NCBI GenBank assembly: GCA_017958585.1
Contig: JAGDCK010000276.1
Coordinates: forward strand, 1 to 9,145
DNA length: 9,145 nt
From: Lachnospiraceae bacterium
GTDB taxonomy: Bacteria; Bacillota; Clostridia; Lachnospirales; Lachnospiraceae
Direction: 5' to 3'
The notes under the pieces: model-generated
What the model saw: only the letters and a program-made list of their open reading frames with translations
Databases searched by the model: none
What the model was told of the DNA's origin: nothing
Part shown: positions 6,641 to 9,145 of the stretch, in pieces
How positions within the stretch are numbered: the stretch's first letter is position 1
How the letters are laid out: each line of letters starts with the position of its first letter
Translations under genes and position numbers: made by a program

Positions 6641-8848
6641 TTAGAAGATACCGAGAAGGTGGATCATATCACCGTCTTCAGGCTTCATAGTATTAAGATA
6701 TGTTGCGGGATCACCGTAGTCAGGTCCCCAACCTGAGATATCATACATGTTGTAGTTGTTCTGATATCCGTAGTCTGCATAGTAACCTGCATAGTAGAGA
6801 TCATAGATATCTGTGAGCTCTGTGAGACGGAACTCTACAGCACCGTCGAATGCGCTCTCTACAGACTGCTTAAGTACGTTTGCTCTGTTGAGGTTTGTCT
6901 CTGAGCTTACGTATACGGGATACTCAAGTACAAGAGGGTTCTCGGAGTTAACTTCGATACCTTCCTCTGCGAGCTCTGCAACTGCCTTCTCGAAGTAAGC
7001 CTTTGCATTGTCAAGGTTGAACCATCCGTCATAACCGTCACCTGAACCAACGCCGCCGTCAGCTGTAGGATCGAATGCCTTGATGGGAACATTGTCTGCA
7101 TCAAGCTGAGCCTGGATGATCTCACCGTAAAGTGTACCTGCAGGGAATGTTGTTGATGTTCCGTTGATATCAACTGTTACGTCCTCTTCGAGAACTACGA
7201 AGTTGTAAGGAACATATGTATTTCTGAGTGATGCGGAAGCTGCTTCCTCACCAACATTTGTCTCGTTGTATTTGATACGATCTACAGCGAATGAGATAGC
7301 AAGTCTCATGTTCTGGTTCTGAAGAGCTGTATTTGTACGAGCCATTTCATCGTCTGAAAGGGTAGTTACACCGATTGTCTCATCGTTGAAGTTAGCCTTT
7401 GCAACACGGTTAAGGTTGTACCATGCATTGAATGTTGTAGCATCTGTATCAGAGATGTATGCATAGTCATCGAAGAGGCCGTCAGCCTTTGCGATCTCGA
7501 TTGTTGAAGGGCTTAAGCCTGCACCAACTACAAGGCCTTCCTTTGCATCTGTGTAAGTCTTTGTTACATCAGATCCGTCGTTGTAATACCAAACGATCTT
7601 GTTAACTGTGATAGCATCTGCGTTGAAGAACTTGTCGTTCTTTGCAAATACGATCTGGTTGTTTGCAGCATATGAAGATACAAGATACTGTCCGTTGTAA
7701 GCGATGTGCTCAGGATCAAGACCGTATGTATAATCATCGGCTGAGCTGTCGAACTCTGCACCGAACTTACCGCCCTGTGCTTCATAGTATGCTCTGTTAA
7801 GAGGAGCAAATACTGAATATGTAAGCATTGTCATGAAGTATGAGTTAGGCTCAGCGAGTGTATACTCAAGTGTATGCTCGTCAACTGCCTTTACACCAAC
7901 CTCAGCGAAATCAGTTACATCACCTGCAACATACTCGTCAGCGTTAACGATCTTAGCTGCACCCATACCTGCAAGGTACTCAAGTCCAGCCTGACAGTCA
8001 AGAAGGTGCTGCATACCTGCTACGAAGTCAACAGCTGTTACGTTTCCGAGTTCATTTCCCTGATAATCGAACCACTTAGCGTCCTCACGAAGGTGGAATG
8101 TATATGTGAGTCCGTCGTCTGATTCTTCCCAGCTTGTAGCAAGAGAAGGAACGGTATTTCCTTCGCAGTCATACTCTACAAGTGAAACATATGTATTAAC
8201 AAGTGCTCTGAAGTCTGCTGCTCTGTAAGTAGCAAGAATATCCCAGGTCTGAGGATCTGATGTGTACTCATAACCGTACTCATCCTTGAACTCATAACCC
8301 TGTGAAGTCATGTACTCTTTTGCTTTCTCATAGTAAGTACCTGTTCCACGAACTTCAGACCAGAGATTCTTAAGATAATCTCTGTCTGTTTTCTTTACAA
8401 ACTCTGTTGTAAGAAGTGCGTTGTAGTAACGATACATATCAACGCCCCAAAGTGCATAATCTGTTGAGTGGTATACAGCTCTTGTAAGAGCAAATGTACC
8501 GCCGTCTGAGTAAAGGGGAAGCATTACACCGCTCTCAAGAAGCTTTGCTTCTGCCTGAGCCATCTTTGCCCATCTTTCACTAACTGTTGCTGCATCGAAT
8601 GCTGTCTCATAGAGAGAATAGAACTCACCGAGTGCACCATCGTAAACTGCTTCTGACTCATCCCAGTAAGCAGCAAGATCAAATTCGCTCTCATCCTCAG
8701 CAGTCTCTGCGTCAGCTGTCTCTGTCTCTGTAGCAACTGTCTCATCAACTGCAACATCACTGTCGATGTCTTTGTTGGAGCTGCCGCAAGCAACAAGAGA
8801 AACTGTCATCACGCCTGCAAGAACAAGGCTTAAAAGTCTCTTTTTCAT
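6641..8848 (-). CDS. oppA: Oligopeptide-binding lipoprotein OppA/AmiA, apparently circularly permuted
   Basis: This is the extracellular peptide-binding protein of the importer. ATG at 8848 is chosen because GGAGG lies 8 bases upstream and a lipoprotein signal follows at once (MKKRLL, hydrophobic core, SLVAC with Cys21). Residues 22-56 are an acidic Thr/Glu/Asp/Ala tether. The protein has 735 residues. It matches cluster C peptide-binding proteins, but in an unusual order. Residues about 65-165 (with SGVMLPLYSDGG at 106-117 and YRYYNALLTTE at 139-149) match what is normally the end of the protein. The usual beginning appears only from about 192 (SDPQTWDILAT, then VPSLATSWEES, then TFHLREDAKW at 250-259). 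The chain ends 25 residues after Asp710 of GWGPDYGDP, the motif equivalent to the OppA aspartate that holds the peptide amino group, which normally has about 100 residues after it. Oligopeptide specificity is inferred. Confidence 0.92.
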   Translation of the reverse strand: MKKRLLSLVLAGVMTVSLVACGSSNKDIDSDVAVDETVATETETADAETAEDESEFDLAAYWDESEAVYDGALGEFYSLYETAFDAATVSERWAKMAQAEAKLLESGVMLPLYSDGGTFALTRAVYHSTDYALWGVDMYRYYNALLTTEFVKKTDRDYLKNLWSEVRGTGTYYEKAKEYMTSQGYEFKDEYGYEYTSDPQTWDILATYRAADFRALVNTYVSLVEYDCEGNTVPSLATSWEESDDGLTYTFHLREDAKWFDYQGNELGNVTAVDFVAGMQHLLDCQAGLEYLAGMGAAKIVNADEYVAGDVTDFAEVGVKAVDEHTLEYTLAEPNSYFMTMLTYSVFAPLNRAYYEAQGGKFGAEFDSSADDYTYGLDPEHIAYNGQYLVSSYAANNQIVFAKNDKFFNADAITVNKIVWYYNDGSDVTKTYTDAKEGLVVGAGLSPSTIEIAKADGLFDDYAYISDTDATTFNAWYNLNRVAKANFNDETIGVTTLSDDEMARTNTALQNQNMRLAISFAVDRIKYNETNVGEEAASASLRNTYVPYNFVVLEEDVTVDINGTSTTFPAGTLYGEIIQAQLDADNVPIKAFDPTADGGVGSGDGYDGWFNLDNAKAYFEKAVAELAEEGIEVNSENPLVLEYPVYVSSETNLNRANVLKQSVESAFDGAVEFRLTELTDIYDLYYAGYYADYGYQNNYNMYDISGWGPDYGDPATYLNTMKPEDGDMIHLLGIF

Positions 8849-8856
8849 ATGAATAT

Positions 8857-8861
8857 CCTCC
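8857..8861 (-). promoter_or_regulatory. Strong oppA ribosome binding site
   Basis: GGAGG on the minus strand sits 8 bases before ATG 8848. It rules out the longer frame beginning at 8881, which would add 11 residues in front of an otherwise perfect lipoprotein signal and has no comparable ribosome site. Confidence 0.85.
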
Positions 8862-8926
8862 AATAAATTTTTGTTTGACACTTGAAAGCACTAAAGTGAT
8901 AACACGATAAATCCTAAAGCTACATT

Positions 8927-8962
8927 AAAAAAGTGCCTATGGGTTCCACCACCCATCGCACT
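8927..8962 (-). terminator. Terminator-like hairpin in the oppA leader (possible attenuator)
   Basis: On the minus strand AGTGC (8962-8958) pairs with GCACT (8936-8932), and ATGGGT (8956-8951) pairs with ACCCAT (8944-8939), closing a GGTGGA loop. A small internal loop (G opposite AG) separates the two helices. Six T residues follow directly (8932-8927). This is the layout of an intrinsic terminator. It lies about 40-75 bases after the predicted start site and about 80 bases before oppA, where it would cut the transcript short unless prevented. Confidence 0.55.
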
Positions 8963-9010
8963 CCATCGTGTAAAACTATTTGTGCGTCTCACGCAAACAC
9001 TACATTTTTT

Positions 9011-9038
9011 ACTATAACACCATGATTAAAAATGTCAA
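9011..9038 (-). promoter_or_regulatory. Sigma-A promoter for the opp operon
   Basis: A perfect TTGACA (-35, 9038-9033) is followed by a 16-base spacer and TATAGT (-10, 9016-9011). TG stands one base before the -10, giving an extended -10 element. Transcription would begin near 9004. It is the best promoter in the window and faces oppA. Confidence 0.75.
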
Positions 9039-9103
9039 TACATTATAAATATTCATGTTGTTTCAAAAAACGTGCATTTTTATACAAATTCAGCATTTTC
9101 ACC

Positions 9104-9119
9104 TAGTACGTTTGTACTA
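9104..9119. repeat. Perfect inverted repeat upstream of the opp promoter, possible operator
   Basis: TAGTAC and GTACTA form a perfect 6-base dyad around a 4-base centre. It lies about 66 bases upstream of the -35 box of the opp promoter. No T-run follows on either strand, so it is more like a protein-binding site than a terminator. It may serve this promoter or a gene beyond the right edge of the window. No regulator can be named. Confidence 0.35.
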
Positions 9120-9145
9120 AATCGCCATTTATAATACCATATAAC

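Larger units (their letters stand above)
8849..9004 (-). promoter_or_regulatory. oppA 5' leader, ~155 nt, with competing pairings
   Basis: This stretch lies between the predicted transcription start (about 9004) and oppA. It contains an early small hairpin (GCGT/ACGC around 8994-8984), the terminator-like hairpin at 8962-8927, and a longer-range pairing of ACACGAT (8971-8965) with ATCGTGT (8908-8902) that encloses that hairpin. The GCACT arm at 8936-8932 can pair either with AGTGC at 8962-8958 or with AGTGC at 8892-8888, so two alternative folds exist. I do not recognise a known riboswitch class. A conditional attenuator controlling the operon is an inference. Confidence 0.45.

Noticed and set aside
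6605..6643. Frameshift removing the normal C-terminus of OppA
   Set aside because: Only about 37 bases lie between the stop and the hairpin, with no relic of the missing ~100 residues in any frame. The matching segment is found at the N-terminus instead.
8690..8760. TCTG/TCTC-rich low-complexity DNA in oppA
   Set aside because: It encodes the acidic Thr/Glu/Asp/Ala tether after the lipobox, a normal lipoprotein feature, and has no regular repeat unit suggesting phase variation.
8849..8881. Longer oppA frame beginning at 8881
   Set aside because: The extra 11 residues would precede a complete lipoprotein signal, and GGAGG is placed correctly for ATG 8848 instead.
8937..8966. Short leader ORF with tandem Trp codons (ATG 8966 to TAG 8937)
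   Set aside because: There is no Shine-Dalgarno in front, and the TGG codons derive from the repetitive GGTGGTGG loop of the hairpin itself.
8927..9004. T-box riboswitch, suggested by GGTGGAACC in the leader
   Set aside because: The core resembles GGTGGNACC, but from the predicted transcription start there are only about 75 bases to the T-run. That is too short for a Stem I with specifier loop, and no AG-bulge or other T-box landmarks were seen.
9042..9047. Second minus-strand TATAAT
   Set aside because: The only -35-like TTGAAA (9066-9061) is 13 bases away, too close for a functional promoter.
9070..9105. CodY-like box upstream of oppA
   Set aside because: The AT-rich stretch around AAATTCAGCATTTTC has too many mismatches to the CodY consensus to claim a site.
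9130..9135. Rightward TATAAT as a divergent promoter
   Set aside because: No convincing -35 box at proper distance and the downstream sequence is outside the window. Kept only as context for the dyad.

Overview
The window carries one leftward (minus-strand) oligopeptide ABC importer operon of the Opp/Ami type. Tight gene packing, strong Shine-Dalgarno sites, a lipoprotein substrate-binding protein and AmiC/AmiE-like features all point to a Gram-positive Firmicute. A gut or rumen Clostridia member (Lachnospiraceae-like) is my best guess. That assignment is inference from style and protein resemblance, not from a marker gene.

Layout in transcription order (right to left): a non-coding region at 8849-9145 with a consensus sigma-A promoter, a leader of about 155 nt containing a terminator-like hairpin, and an upstream dyad; oppA (8848-6641, lipoprotein binding protein); a GAAA-capped hairpin at 6579-6604; oppB (6531-4957) and oppC (4933-3965), the two permeases; oppD (3928-2180) and oppF (2173-863), the two ATPases; and a membrane-anchored protein with a degenerate ApbE-like fold (862 to beyond base 1), whose TTG start directly abuts the oppF stop. 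No operon-end terminator is visible. No tRNA, rRNA, CRISPR or mobile element was seen.

The proteins should work as a standard importer. Lipid-anchored OppA captures peptides outside the membrane, OppB/OppC form the channel, and OppD/OppF hydrolyse ATP. Three of the five subunits, however, depart from the textbook architecture. OppA appears circularly permuted: the segment that normally closes the C-terminal lobe sits just after the lipobox, and the protein stops soon after the conserved W-x-x-D-Y-x-x-P motif. OppD carries about 240 extra residues, largely charged coiled coil, between Walker A and the Q-loop. OppF ends in an extra tail of about 100 residues with two membrane segments. Together with the ApbE-like neighbour, this suggests an importer with additional membrane-associated or regulatory parts. 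Whether the architecture is described anywhere cannot be judged without a database search.
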